Program-made: the position numbers and the translations under genes
The notes under the pieces: generated by a model
Told to the model about the DNA's origin: nothing
Database searches by the model: none
What the model saw: only the letters and a program-made list of their open reading frames with translations
In this document: piece after piece, positions 52,384 through 61,217 of the stretch
How the letters are laid out: the number at the start of each line of letters is the position of its first letter
How positions within the stretch are numbered: the stretch's first letter is position 1
NCBI GenBank assembly: GCA_009711825.1
Contig: VEMY01000010.1
Location: forward strand, 1-64,000
Length of the DNA stretch: 64,000 nucleotides
Direction of reading: 5' to 3'
From: Bacillota bacterium
GTDB taxonomy: Bacteria; Bacillota; Proteinivoracia; UBA4975; VEMY01

Positions 52384-52587
52384 TTAATTCTTGACCTCAA
52401 AAGCAGCCTTAACATTAGCCTTATAACTGAGAATCCGGCCATTTTCCACTTTGGCAGTCAGGTTTACCAACTCAACTCCGCTAATCCCGTCAATCGTGGC
52501 TGATGCCTTGTGCACTGCATCATCCACAGCATCCTGCCAACTACTGCCAGACTCCCCCACCAGCTCAATAACCTTAAACACTGTCAA
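52384..52587 (-). CDS. Dodecin
   Basis: A 67-residue dodecin that assembles into a 12-mer binding flavin or CoA. KVIELVGESGSSWQDAVDDAVHKASATIDGISGVELVNLTAKVENGRI follows the family closely, including the Trp at the flavin site (W in SSWQDAV). The TTG at 52587 is seven bases after AAGGAGGGA; the longer open frame to 52659 runs into the sigF terminator. Its place between sigF and spoVAC is unusual. Confidence 0.92.
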   Translation of the reverse strand: MTVFKVIELVGESGSSWQDAVDDAVHKASATIDGISGVELVNLTAKVENGRILSYKANVKAAFEVKN

Positions 52588-52635
52588 TAGCGATTCCCTC
52601 CTTTTTTTGGTCAGGTTTAGTATTTCCCCAACCAA

Positions 52636-52669
52636 AAATAAAAAACACCCTGGAATCATCCCCAGGATG
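52636..52669 (-). terminator. Terminator of the spoIIA operon
   Basis: Minus-strand hairpin CATCCTGG-GGATGATT-CCAGGGTG followed by TTTTTTATTTTT, at the sigF stop. Confidence 0.85.
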
Positions 52670-53354
52670 CTTTGATTTTAGATAAAACCTGGCGTTCAAT
52701 ACGGGAAACATGTCCTTGCGATATACCTAGTTTTTGGGCAACCTGTGCCTGGGATAATTCGGAGAAATAACGCAGAGTGATAACCTGCCGTTCCCGCGTC
52801 TCCAACCTGCTAATTGCGTCCTTGAGGGCAATCCGGAAGTCATCCATGGAAACTGTGGCTGTAACCGCATCCAAAGAGGCAGGAGATTCGACAGCGGTTT
52901 CGGCGGCTGCCACCTCCTCAGTGCTCAAACGCAGTTCCCGTGCAACTTCGGCAACGGTGGGTTCACGTCCCAAATCTTGCTCCAATTGTCGGCGGCACTT
53001 TTTCACCTGTCCGGAAATTCGCAGCAAATCCCGGCTAACCTTAACCGGATTATTCGCCCGCAAATACATTTTGATTTCGCCAATGATTTTCGGCACCGCA
53101 TATGTTGAAAACATTAAATTCCGGTCTAAATCAAAATCGTCGATTGCCTTCAAAAGCCCGATTGCGCCAACCTGAAACAGGTCTTCCTGTAACTCAGCAC
53201 CGGCAAATCTAGGCAGTATGTTTTTCACCAACAATAAGTTATGGCGCAGCACCTGCTCCCGCGCGACTGAATCGCCTGCCTGGGCCCGGGACAAGAGCTG
53301 GCGCAGCTCGTTCTGCTCCAAGTGCGGCAGCAGCTCGCCATCAAGTTTTCTCAT
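52656..53354 (-). CDS. sigF: Forespore sigma factor SigF
   Basis: A 232-residue sigma-70 member lacking region 1. Region 2 contains [41 protein letters not shown]; region 4 ends with [28 protein letters not shown]. SigF and SigG are similar; placement after spoIIAA-spoIIAB decides for SigF. Overlaps the spoIIAB end by 14 bases. It is held inactive by SpoIIAB until asymmetric division. Confidence 0.95.
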   Translation of the reverse strand: MRKLDGELLPHLEQNELRQLLSRAQAGDSVAREQVLRHNLLLVKNILPRFAGAELQEDLFQVGAIGLLKAIDDFDLDRNLMFSTYAVPKIIGEIKMYLRANNPVKVSRDLLRISGQVKKCRRQLEQDLGREPTVAEVARELRLSTEEVAAAETAVESPASLDAVTATVSMDDFRIALKDAISRLETRERQVITLRYFSELSQAQVAQKLGISQGHVSRIERQVLSKIKASWG

Positions 53355-53796
53355 GTCCTCCTGACCCCTTAAGAGAAAACTTCTTGGTCATGGTCACAGC
53401 CGTCCCTTTACCAGGGGCGGAATCAACTTCCACCCGATCCATGAAGTTTTCAATAATCGTAAAGCCCATTCCGGAACGCTCCAAATCGGGACGCGTGGTG
53501 AATAACGGCTCCCGGGCCTGCTCCAAGTCGGCAATCCCAACTCCTTCGTCCTTAACCATCACCGTCAGCGAACCGTCATTACCCAGACTGCCGGTCAGCG
53601 TTATCTCGCCCTGACCTTCATTGTAGCCGTGGATAATGGCGTTGGTAACCGCTTCCGAAACCGCGGTCTTTACATCGGTCAGTTCTTCCAGGGTAGGATC
53701 AAGTTGGGCCGCAAAAGAGGCGACAACGACTCTAGCAAAAGACTCATTGCTTGAGTTGGCCGGAAAATTCAAGGTAAAGTAATTTTTAACGCTCAT
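53341..53796 (-). CDS. spoIIAB: Anti-sigma-F factor / kinase SpoIIAB
   Basis: A 151-residue GHKL-family serine kinase that binds SigF and phosphorylates SpoIIAA. N box [14 protein letters not shown]1 box DEGVGIADL and G2 [14 protein letters not shown] are present. Starts after GGGGGGTGAG, four bases after spoIIAA. Confidence 0.96.
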   Translation of the reverse strand: MSVKNYFTLNFPANSSNESFARVVVASFAAQLDPTLEELTDVKTAVSEAVTNAIIHGYNEGQGEITLTGSLGNDGSLTVMVKDEGVGIADLEQAREPLFTTRPDLERSGMGFTIIENFMDRVEVDSAPGKGTAVTMTKKFSLKGSGGHEKT

Positions 53797-53800
53797 AATC

Positions 53801-54142
53801 TCACCCCCCCAGGGAATCCAAACAAGTATCCAAATCGGGATGAACTGGTATCAATTTGGGCAAGCCAGACAATTTATAGACCTTTTCCACTGCTGGCTGC
53901 AGACCAAAAGCTACCATGCGCCCCTGCCAACGGGCCAATTGTTTATAACGCCCCAGCACCACACCCAAACCGGAACTGTCCATAAAACTTAAATGACGCA
54001 AATCCAAAACTATATCACGGGCAATTCCCTTTGCCAACTCGGTTTCCATGGCCGACTTCAGTTCAGCGGCTGTATGGTGATCAAGTTCACCGGCCGGAGC
54101 AACTACCAAAACCGAATTATAGTACTTGGTTTTCACTTTCAT
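53801..54142 (-). CDS. spoIIAA: Anti-anti-sigma factor SpoIIAA
   Basis: A 113-residue STAS-domain protein. Ser in [15 protein letters not shown] (residue 56 or 57) is the phosphorylation site of SpoIIAB. The unphosphorylated form frees SigF. The ATG at 54142 follows GGGGAGGGGTG; longer in-frame starts read into the sigma-H promoter region. Confidence 0.96.
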   Translation of the reverse strand: MKVKTKYYNSVLVVAPAGELDHHTAAELKSAMETELAKGIARDIVLDLRHLSFMDSSGLGVVLGRYKQLARWQGRMVAFGLQPAVEKVYKLSGLPKLIPVHPDLDTCLDSLGG

Positions 54143-54164
54143 GACAATCACCCCTCCCCAGGTT

Positions 54165-54193
54165 TGATTCGCCAGAAAGCCGGAAATTCCTGC
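54165..54193 (-). promoter_or_regulatory. Sigma-H promoter of spoIIAA-spoIIAB-sigF
   Basis: On the minus strand GCAGGAATT (complement of 54185-54193) matches the -35 RnAGGAwWW. Eleven bases later GGCGAATCA (complement of 54165-54173) matches the -10 RnnGAATww except for one w. The spacing is the one sigma-H requires, and sigma-H transcribes spoIIA in Bacillus. It lies wholly in the dacF-spoIIAA gap, giving the operon its own promoter. Confidence 0.68.
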
Positions 54194-54206
54194 AACCAAT
54201 GCGCAA

Positions 54207-55367
54207 TCAGCGAATAGTTTCCAACAGGCTGCGCATGATTTTGCCAATCATCTGAAACCAGTTTGCTTTCGCCACCGCTTCCGCGGCAATCAAATCTACT
54301 GTTTCGACAACTTCATCGTTTAAGAGGACCTCTACTGTGCCCACCACTTCACCTTGTGACACCGGAGCTTGAACATGACCCGGCAGATTCAACTTAACTT
54401 CCGGCTCACCGTCAGCAGTCTTGTCAATCAGCATGGTGACATCATTCGCCGTTATCAGGTCCAGCACTTCTTGACGTCCTTTGTCCACCGGAACAGTGCC
54501 AAGGACTTCACCCCGTTGATGCAGCACTTCCGAACGCCAATGGCCAAAGCCGTAATTCAGCAGGTTAATTGCGTCCTGGGTGCGCAATGTGTAAGTGGGG
54601 GCATCCATGACCACAGCAATCATGCGCGTACTGTCACGGAGTGCGGTCGCTGCCAAACAATATCCTGCTTCTTCTGTCCAACCGGTCTTTAATCCATCGC
54701 CACCTGGATAGGTCCGCAGAAAGCTGAGATTCTTATTTGCAATATATACCCTGCCCATGAACTGGGTGTCCCAGGGAATTGTTGTCCACTGGGTAATCTG
54801 TGGATGCTTAAGCAGCTCGCGGGCCATGAGCGCCACGTCATAGGCGGTGGTCATGCTCCCCTCGCCGCCGTTCTCCGGCAAACCGGTGGGGTTGACAAAA
54901 TGGGTGTTTTCCATTCCCAACTCCCGGGCCCGCCGATTCATCATCTCCACGAAGCCTTCCACAGATCCCCCCAGATGTTCAGCCACAACCACCGCTGCAT
55001 CATTTGCCGACTCAACAGCCATGCCGATCATAGCTTCTTCAACTGTGATTTCATCATCAGTTTCCAAAAAAATCTGGGTACCGCCCATGCCTTTGGCCCG
55101 GGAACTGGTGATCATCACTTCATCTAGCGAAATCTCTTGCCGCTCCAATGCCTCCATTACCAAAAGCATGGTCATAATTTTAGTGATGCTGGCAGGTGCG
55201 AGCTGAAGGTGCGGATCCTTTTCAAACAGTACCTGTCCGGTAGCGGCGTCCAGCAATACAGCGCTGCTCGATGCCAGCTCTCCTTCATAATCCGGAACTT
55301 CCGCCTGAACAGGCAGAGCGTTAAAGAGCAAAAACGCAGTTAACGTTGCTACAATCAGTCTTCGCAT
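54207..55367 (-). CDS. dacF: D-alanyl-D-alanine carboxypeptidase DacF
   Basis: A 386-residue S11 serine peptidase with a signal peptide (1-22), SITK at 60-63, SAND as the second motif and KTGWTEE as the third. The C-terminus is an amphipathic anchor. Position directly before spoIIAA identifies it as DacF, the forespore carboxypeptidase. The ATG at 55367 follows AGGAGGAAT; an earlier in-frame ATG at 55427 has no site. Confidence 0.93.
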   Translation of the reverse strand: MRRLIVATLTAFLLFNALPVQAEVPDYEGELASSSAVLLDAATGQVLFEKDPHLQLAPASITKIMTMLLVMEALERQEISLDEVMITSSRAKGMGGTQIFLETDDEITVEEAMIGMAVESANDAAVVVAEHLGGSVEGFVEMMNRRARELGMENTHFVNPTGLPENGGEGSMTTAYDVALMARELLKHPQITQWTTIPWDTQFMGRVYIANKNLSFLRTYPGGDGLKTGWTEEAGYCLAATALRDSTRMIAVVMDAPTYTLRTQDAINLLNYGFGHWRSEVLHQRGEVLGTVPVDKGRQEVLDLITANDVTMLIDKTADGEPEVKLNLPGHVQAPVSQGEVVGTVEVLLNDEVVETVDLIAAEAVAKANWFQMIGKIMRSLLETIR

Positions 55368-55450
55368 GCATATTCCTCCTATATTGTGCTGTTCTAATGT
55401 TTCCCAGCATAAGGAATAAACATTCAAATTCCGGCGGTCTTCCTGAAAAA

Positions 55451-55480
55451 CATAAAAAAGGTCCGAAAACGGACCTTAAA
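55451..55480 (-). terminator. Terminator of the nucleoside operon
   Basis: Minus-strand hairpin AAGGTCCG-TTTT-CGGACCTT followed by T's, overlapping the pdp stop. It separates the phosphorylase operon from dacF. Confidence 0.85.
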
Positions 55481-56801
55481 ATCGTTTTTCGCCGTCTATG
55501 CTTACCTCACCGCAAATCAACGGCAGTGGCGTTATTCGTTCAGGACCAATGGTGTAACAGTCCTGCACTTGGGTTTGGGCTTCAGCGAGAGTACGTTCAT
55601 CACGACCATGAAGCACCGCCAAGACCTGCCCTAGTTCGACCTGTTGTCCCGGCTTAGCCAAGACTTCAATACCAACAGCTAAGTCAATTGGTTCGTCCTT
55701 GCGGACACGGCCAGCCCCCAAACCAAGGGCTGCGGCGCCAATCCCCCTGGTGTCAAGCTCACTGACCCAGCCCTTTTGCCTGGCTCTGACCTCCCGCTTC
55801 AACGGCGCCCGGGGAAGGTTCTGCGGGTTGTCTATCAATCCCGCGTCGCCACCCTGAACGCTAATCAGCTCCCGGAATTTTGCCAGCGCTGCGCCTGATG
55901 CCAACAATTCCTGAAGCCAAAATCTCGCTTCAGCCGCCTCGGTCCCGGCGCCGGCCGCCACCAGCATCCTGCTTCCAAGTTCCAGGCAAAGTTCCTTCAG
56001 ATCTTCTGGACCAGCCCCGGAGAGGACTGCGATTGCCTCTTTTACTTCCAGGGCGTTACCCACTGCCTGACCCAGGGGCCGATCCATAGCAGTAATCAGG
56101 GCAATTGTTCGCCGTCCCAGCTTTTCACCGATTTCAACCATCATGCCCGCCAGCGCAAATGCATCGTCAAGGGATTGCATAAAGGCGCCATTGCCCACTT
56201 TCACGTCCAAAACCAACGCATCGGCGCCGGCGGCAAGTTTCTTACTCATAACAGAACTGGCGATCAGGGGCAGACTGTCAACCGTTGCAGTTACATCCCG
56301 TAAGCCATAGAGCTTTCCATCCGCCGGCGCCAGTCTGGCGGATTGACCGACAACGGCCAGCTTGTATCTATTGACATTATCGATAAATTGCTTTGGTTCC
56401 AACTCCACCTGAAATCCGGGAAATGATTCCAGTTTATCCAGGGTGCCGCCGGTATGGCCGAGACCGCGCCCGGACATTTTGGCAAACGGCACACCCGCCG
56501 CCGCCACCAACGGGGCGAGCACCAAAGTGGTTGTATCACCAACGCCGCCAGTGCTGTGCTTATCTACCTTAATCCCGTCAATTGCCGAGAGATCTACCGT
56601 ATCCCCCGAAGCCACCATCGCCTGGGTCAGCCAGGCCACCTCCCGGGCAGACATTCCCCGAAACCAAACAGCCATTGCCCAGGCAGCCATTTGATAGTCA
56701 GCAACGGCGCCAGAAACATACCCAGAAATGAGAAATTGAATCTCCTGTTCTGTCAATTCGCCGCCCATTCGTTTTTTCAGTATCAAGTCATAGGCGCGCA
56801 T
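55476..56801 (-). CDS. pdp: Pyrimidine-nucleoside phosphorylase
   Basis: A 441-residue enzyme cleaving uridine/thymidine/deoxyuridine with phosphate. KVDKHSTGGVGDTTTLVLAPLVAAAGVPFAKMSGRGLGHTGGTLDKLE is the thymidine phosphorylase signature, followed by the C-terminal domain. Overlaps the preceding purine phosphorylase stop by one base. Last gene of the operon. Confidence 0.96.
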   Translation of the reverse strand: MRAYDLILKKRMGGELTEQEIQFLISGYVSGAVADYQMAAWAMAVWFRGMSAREVAWLTQAMVASGDTVDLSAIDGIKVDKHSTGGVGDTTTLVLAPLVAAAGVPFAKMSGRGLGHTGGTLDKLESFPGFQVELEPKQFIDNVNRYKLAVVGQSARLAPADGKLYGLRDVTATVDSLPLIASSVMSKKLAAGADALVLDVKVGNGAFMQSLDDAFALAGMMVEIGEKLGRRTIALITAMDRPLGQAVGNALEVKEAIAVLSGAGPEDLKELCLELGSRMLVAAGAGTEAAEARFWLQELLASGAALAKFRELISVQGGDAGLIDNPQNLPRAPLKREVRARQKGWVSELDTRGIGAAALGLGAGRVRKDEPIDLAVGIEVLAKPGQQVELGQVLAVLHGRDERTLAEAQTQVQDCYTIGPERITPLPLICGEVSIDGEKRF

Positions 56802-57622
56802 CAGGATTCAGCTCGCTTTAGCCAGCCCCTCACCAGATTGATAAACTTCGGCCTGGTTTGGTTGGCGATTTTCACAACCTGCTGGTGGGTCAGGGGCTCC
56901 AACTGATCAGGGAGCGCCATGTCTGTGATACAGGAAATCCCCAACACCCGCATCCCCAGATAGTTGGCGACAATTACTTCCGGAATTGTCGACATGCCCA
57001 CGGTATCCGACCCCAAAGCGATTAGCATTTTAAGTTCTGCCGGCGTACTGTAGGAGGGACCACTGATTGCCAGGTAGACACCTTCCTGCAGCGATATTCC
57101 CTGGTCAGCAGCCACAGAGCGGGCCAGCTCCCGGTACTCCGGGTCATAGGCCTGAGACATATCCGGGAACCGTGGACCAAGTTCCTCATAATTCGGCCCA
57201 ATTAACGGATTGGGTAAAATATTTATATGATCGGAGATTAGCATCAAGTCGCCGGCAGAAAATTTGGGATTCAGCCCTCCGCAGGCATTGGTAACCACCA
57301 GCGCTTTGCACCCCAGGGCATTAAGCACATATACTGGGAAGGTTACATCCTGCATACTGTACCCCTCGTAGTAGTGGAAACGACCCTGCATTGCTGCCAC
57401 GGACTTTCCAGCCAGTTTTCCCAAGACCAACCGCCCCGCATGTCCAGGAACCGTTGAAGCTGGGAAATGAGGGATTTCACTGTACTCAATGATCACCGGT
57501 TGCTCAATCTCTTCGGCCAACGTACCCAAACCGGACCCCAGGATCAGAGCAAAATCCGGGCGAAAATCGATTTGTGCGCGAATAAACTCAGCTGAATCGT
57601 GAATTCGTTCCAATAGATTCAT
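56801..57622 (-). CDS. punA: Purine-nucleoside phosphorylase (copy 1)
   Basis: A 273-residue trimeric PNP that splits purine nucleosides with phosphate. PVVGLTA-type signatures appear as LGSGLGTLAEEI, GHAGRLVLG, MQGRFHYYEGYSMQ, TNACGGLNPKFSAGDLMLISDHIN. The ATG at 57622 follows GAGGAGTGG in the tail of the previous PNP gene. With its neighbour it forms a tandem pair whose N-terminal halves differ. Confidence 0.94.
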   Translation of the reverse strand: MNLLERIHDSAEFIRAQIDFRPDFALILGSGLGTLAEEIEQPVIIEYSEIPHFPASTVPGHAGRLVLGKLAGKSVAAMQGRFHYYEGYSMQDVTFPVYVLNALGCKALVVTNACGGLNPKFSAGDLMLISDHINILPNPLIGPNYEELGPRFPDMSQAYDPEYRELARSVAADQGISLQEGVYLAISGPSYSTPAELKMLIALGSDTVGMSTIPEVIVANYLGMRVLGISCITDMALPDQLEPLTHQQVVKIANQTRPKFINLVRGWLKRAES

Positions 57623-57624
57623 AG

Positions 57625-58443
57625 CTACCACTCCTCAGATTTAATCAGTTCCATAACCAAATTCTGAAACTGGTCCCGCACCCGCACGGTAACCTCAATT
57701 ACTTCATCATGGGCCAGCTTTTCTGCCCCCAGGCCTGCGGCCATGTTGGTTATACAAGAAATGCCCAGCACCTGCATGCCGCAATGCACCGCAGCGATTA
57801 CCTCAGGAACCGTCGACATTCCCACCGCGTCTGCGCCCAAGCGAGCAAAGGTTTTTATTTCCGCAGGCGTTTCGTAACTAGGCCCCGAGACTGCCAGGTA
57901 CACTCCTTGTTGCAAGGGTATTCCCAGCCGGGAAGCAACATCATTTGCCTGGCTACGCATTTTTTGGTCATAGGCGTGGGATAAGTCAGGGAAACGCGGA
58001 CCTAAACTATCATCGTTTAGTCCCAGAAGGGGATTGCCTCCGGTATAATTTATGTGATCGCGAATCAGCATCAAATCGCCTACAGAAAAACCGGGATTCA
58101 GTCCCCCGGCAGCATTGGTAACAATCAGCTTTGAAGCGCCCAGAGCATGCATTGTCCTGACCGCAAAGGCAATTTGCTGTTGGGAGTGTCCTTCATAATA
58201 GTGAAAACGCCCTTGCATAGCCACCACCGGTAACGATTCTATGTAGCCGAAGACCAAACGTCCGGCGTGACCGGCCACTGTCGAGGGCGCAAAACCCGGG
58301 ATTTGCTCATAGGGCGCGTGAGCCGCGCCGGTCAGCTGGTCAGCGAGACCGCCAAGACCGGAGCCAAGGATTATGGCCAGGGCCGGGCGACCAAAACCCT
58401 GTTCCTGCAAATACTTCACAGTCGCTTGTACTTGCGTTGTCAT
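57625..58443 (-). CDS. Purine-nucleoside phosphorylase (copy 2)
   Basis: A 272-residue PNP paralogous to the next gene, with ILGSGLGGLADQL, GHAGRLVFG, MQGRFHYYEGHSQQ and TNAAGGLNPGFSVGDLMLIRDHIN. Starts after GGGAGGTTAGAG and overlaps deoB by four bases (ATGA). Two PNPs of the same class may differ in preference, e.g. guanosine/inosine versus deoxynucleosides; this cannot be read from the sequence. Confidence 0.93.
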   Translation of the reverse strand: MTTQVQATVKYLQEQGFGRPALAIILGSGLGGLADQLTGAAHAPYEQIPGFAPSTVAGHAGRLVFGYIESLPVVAMQGRFHYYEGHSQQQIAFAVRTMHALGASKLIVTNAAGGLNPGFSVGDLMLIRDHINYTGGNPLLGLNDDSLGPRFPDLSHAYDQKMRSQANDVASRLGIPLQQGVYLAVSGPSYETPAEIKTFARLGADAVGMSTVPEVIAAVHCGMQVLGISCITNMAAGLGAEKLAHDEVIEVTVRVRDQFQNLVMELIKSEEW

Positions 58444-59615
58444 TCTCTAACCTCCCTGAGAATTTGTCCAGCAAAGCTATTCCCATCCCCTTGATATTCT
58501 ACGGCCAGCAAATCTGCGACTGTGGCGGCAACATCGGCAAAACTTGGCCTGGTTCCCAAATCGATGCCGGATTTCAGCGTGGCGCCATAGACCAAAAGTG
58601 GCACATATTCACGGGTATGATCAGAGCCGGGGAAAGTTGGGTCACAACCGTGGTCGGCAGTAATAATCAAAATATCGTCAGCTGTGAGCAAGGGAATAAT
58701 TTCCCCAAGCCCCCGGTCAGCTTCGATAAGCGCCCGGGCATAGCCCTGAACATCATTGCGGTGGCCAAAGGCAGAATCAAAATCCACCAGATTGGCAAAT
58801 ATAAAGTCCCCGTCGCCGCGGGCGACCAACTTTTCGATGGTCTCCAGGCCATGGGCGTTGTCCCGGGTTTTAAAGTTCTCCGTTATCCCCTGACCGGCAA
58901 AAATATCTTTGATTTTACCAACGCCCAGAACTTCACGACCCGAGGCGACTAATTGCTCGAGAACAGTGGGGCGGGGCGGTCTCAAAGAAAAGTCTCTTCG
59001 GTTGGCAGTACGGCTAAAACTACCCGGCTGTCCTACAAACGGCCGGGCGATGATGCGTGCGACATTATACTCTCCGGTACATAATTCCCGGGCGACGGCA
59101 CACATCCCATACAAATCGGCAAGGGGGATCACATCTTCATGGGCGGCAATTTGAAACACACTATCGGCTGAGGTATAAACTATTGGATAACCGGTTTCGA
59201 AATGCTTCTCTCCCAGTTCATTTATTATCTCGGTCCCTGAGGCAGCAAAATTGCCAAGAACTTTCCGCCCAATCCGACGTGTAAACTCCGCGATCAACGG
59301 TTCAGGGAACCCGTGGGGATATGTATGAAAAGGTGTATCAATGATTACACCGGCCATTTCCCAGTGGCCGGTTATTGTATCCTTGCCGGGGGCAGCTTCT
59401 GCCATGCGACCGAAATTGGCCTGTGGCCGTTCCACCGGGGGAACGCCGGAAATTTCCGTGATATTCCCCAGGCCCAATTTAGCGAGATGTGGCAGCTCCA
59501 AATCCACCTGTTCTGCAATATTCCCCAGTGTATTGCTGCCCTCATCGCCATACAGATGCGCATCAGGCAAAGCGCCAATGCCGACACTATCTAAAACCAC
59601 CAGAAATATCCGCAC
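58440..59615 (-). CDS. deoB: Phosphopentomutase
   Basis: A 391-residue metal-dependent mutase of the alkaline-phosphatase superfamily that interconverts (deoxy)ribose 1- and 5-phosphate, joining the phosphorylases to the pentose pathway. VVLDSVGIGALPDA at the N-terminus, GHWEMAG, DSVFQIAAHED, and the C-terminal ITADHGCDPTFPGSDHTREYVPLL hold the Mn ligands. The GTG at 59615 follows AAGGAGGATA; the longer frame overlaps xerD and is rejected. Confidence 0.96.
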   Translation of the reverse strand: MRIFLVVLDSVGIGALPDAHLYGDEGSNTLGNIAEQVDLELPHLAKLGLGNITEISGVPPVERPQANFGRMAEAAPGKDTITGHWEMAGVIIDTPFHTYPHGFPEPLIAEFTRRIGRKVLGNFAASGTEIINELGEKHFETGYPIVYTSADSVFQIAAHEDVIPLADLYGMCAVARELCTGEYNVARIIARPFVGQPGSFSRTANRRDFSLRPPRPTVLEQLVASGREVLGVGKIKDIFAGQGITENFKTRDNAHGLETIEKLVARGDGDFIFANLVDFDSAFGHRNDVQGYARALIEADRGLGEIIPLLTADDILIITADHGCDPTFPGSDHTREYVPLLVYGATLKSGIDLGTRPSFADVAATVADLLAVEYQGDGNSFAGQILREVRE

Positions 59616-59628
59616 TTTGTTATCCTCC

Positions 59629-60519
59629 TTAGCGTGCCCGGGGATGAAACCGGCGATAGACTTCCCGCAAGTGATTGCCTGTAACTTGCGTGTAAATCTG
59701 GGTAGTGGAAATATCCGCATGTCCCAGCATTTCCTGGACAGAACGCAGATCGGCGCCATTCTCCAATAGATGGGTGGCAAAAGAATGTCGCAACGTATGT
59801 GGTGTTATCTCCCCGCGGATGCCGGCCGCAGTTACATACTTTTTCAGCAGCTTCCAGAACCCCTGCCGGGTTAGGCGACGCCCGTGGATGTTAACAAAGA
59901 CTGCCTCCTCCTGGGCAGAACGCACCATATGTCCCCGTCCTGAAGTCAGCCATTTATCCAGGCACTCCACCGCCGTCTGCCCCAGGGGCACAATCCGCTC
60001 CCGGGACCCTTTGCCTGTGCAACGGAGAAACCCCATTTTCAGGTTCAAGTCATCTACATTCAAATCCACAAGCTCAGATACCCTGATACCGGTGGCATAC
60101 AACAATTCCAACATCGCTTTATCCCGAAGGCCAGCTGCAGAAGTAGTGCAGGGTTGTTCCAGCAATTTGCCAACCTGTTCGATTGTCAACACCTCGGGTA
60201 AACGTTTGGGAATCCGAGGCGAATCCAGCTCCCGGGAGGGGTTGGTTTCCACCAAATTCTCAGCGGTCAAAAAGCCATAGAATGAACGGATGGCGGCAAG
60301 ATTACGGGATATAGTGGCGGCAGCCCGTCCCTGTTTATGTAAATCGTCCATATAGGCAATTATCTGGCGCCTGTCCACATCAGCGATGCGTTTCAAGCCC
60401 CGTTGACGGAGATAACGCACGAACTTGCCCAAATCCCGCCGGTAGCTGTCCAGGGTATTAGTTGCCAGCCCCCTTTCAACCTTTAAATGCGATAAATAAT
60501 TTTCCACCAGTTGTTCCAT
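59629..60519 (-). CDS. xerD: Tyrosine recombinase XerD
   Basis: A 296-residue site-specific recombinase resolving chromosome dimers at dif with XerC. The N-terminal SAM-like core-binding domain (1-85) and catalytic domain with ATGIRVSEL (Arg), HTLRHSFATHLLENGADLRSVQEMLGH (His-x-x-Arg and His) and the Tyr in TTQIYTQV are complete. Located before deoB, as in B. subtilis (ripX-drm), so identified by synteny as XerD. Confidence 0.94.
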   Translation of the reverse strand: MEQLVENYLSHLKVERGLATNTLDSYRRDLGKFVRYLRQRGLKRIADVDRRQIIAYMDDLHKQGRAAATISRNLAAIRSFYGFLTAENLVETNPSRELDSPRIPKRLPEVLTIEQVGKLLEQPCTTSAAGLRDKAMLELLYATGIRVSELVDLNVDDLNLKMGFLRCTGKGSRERIVPLGQTAVECLDKWLTSGRGHMVRSAQEEAVFVNIHGRRLTRQGFWKLLKKYVTAAGIRGEITPHTLRHSFATHLLENGADLRSVQEMLGHADISTTQIYTQVTGNHLREVYRRFHPRAR

Positions 60520-60591
60520 GGCCAGACTCCTTTGCTGCGCTGATTTATATATAACAACTTACCATAATTCCTACGGTCAGGTCAAAGAGAA

Positions 60592-60786
60592 TCAAAGTCC
60601 AAAATGGACAAAATCCAGTAAATCCAGCAACATTTGACCCAAGCGACTGATTTTCGCTCCCGACTGCACAGTTATCGCCGGTGACAGTTGCCCGCCGAGA
60701 CTAAGTACCAGTCCCAGCGCCGCAAAAACAAGAATCAAACTCAAGCCCAGTCCTTCAGGAATCCGCAGCCAAATTACCCGTTTCAT
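60592..60786 (-). CDS. Small membrane protein before xerD
   Basis: A 64-residue protein with one hydrophobic segment (about residues 13-33) after a basic start, from the ATG at 60786 with GGGAGGGATG upstream. It sits where B. subtilis has the small YqzK between fur and xerD, but sequence similarity is not evident to me. Function unknown. Confidence 0.62.
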   Translation of the reverse strand: MKRVIWLRIPEGLGLSLILVFAALGLVLSLGGQLSPAITVQSGAKISRLGQMLLDLLDFVHFGL

Positions 60787-60879
60787 CACATCCCTCCCTA
60801 TGATAAATCTATGCAAAAACGCCGGAAAAAAGCAAAAACAATACGATTTCCGGCCATACTAAGTGCGGAGGTGTTAGCT

Positions 60880-61167
60880 ATGCAACGGGTTTCTGTGTTG
60901 ATTATTGGTGAAGACACCGATGATCCCGACAACGACTGGCACAAAGTGGCGCATTTTGCCAAGGAACAATTGGAGAACCAGTACCCCAACAAGGTTGATT
61001 TTGCGTACATGCCGATGGAGACAGCGCTAAACAACATGAAGGCAACGCCTGCAATTAATTCAACCGCCAAGGTGCCGGTGGTGATGATTGACGGCGAAGT
61101 TTTCAGCCAGGGACGCAAAATATCTATCCCGGATATCAGTCGGGAAGTTGGCGCACGCTTGCACTGA
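60880..61167 (+). CDS. Thioredoxin-like small protein without CXXC
   Basis: A 95-residue protein from the ATG at 60880 with GGAGGTGTTAG upstream. Pattern QRVSVLIIGEDTDDPDND at the N-terminus and the strand-turn AKVPVVMIDGEVFSQGRKISIPDISREV resemble small thioredoxin-fold proteins (YuzD-like), but cysteines are absent, so it is not a standard oxidoreductase. Monocistronic, opposite in direction to xerD and convergent with ald. Confidence 0.7.
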   Translation: MQRVSVLIIGEDTDDPDNDWHKVAHFAKEQLENQYPNKVDFAYMPMETALNNMKATPAINSTAKVPVVMIDGEVFSQGRKISIPDISREVGARLH

Positions 61168-61172
61168 GAATA

Positions 61173-61211
61173 ATTAAAAGGCGACGCATCAGGCGTCGCC
61201 TTTTAATTTTG
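61173..61211. terminator. Bidirectional terminator (thioredoxin-like gene / ald)
   Basis: Stem AAAAGGCGACGC / GCGTCGCCTTTT with an ATCAG-type loop, flanked by A/T-rich runs on both sides. Confidence 0.9.
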
Positions 61212-61217
61212 CTTGGT

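Noticed and set aside
59616-59780. Longer N-terminus for phosphopentomutase
   Set aside because: It would overlap xerD by over 150 bases, and the family N-terminus starts at the GTG at 59615 with a strong ribosome site.
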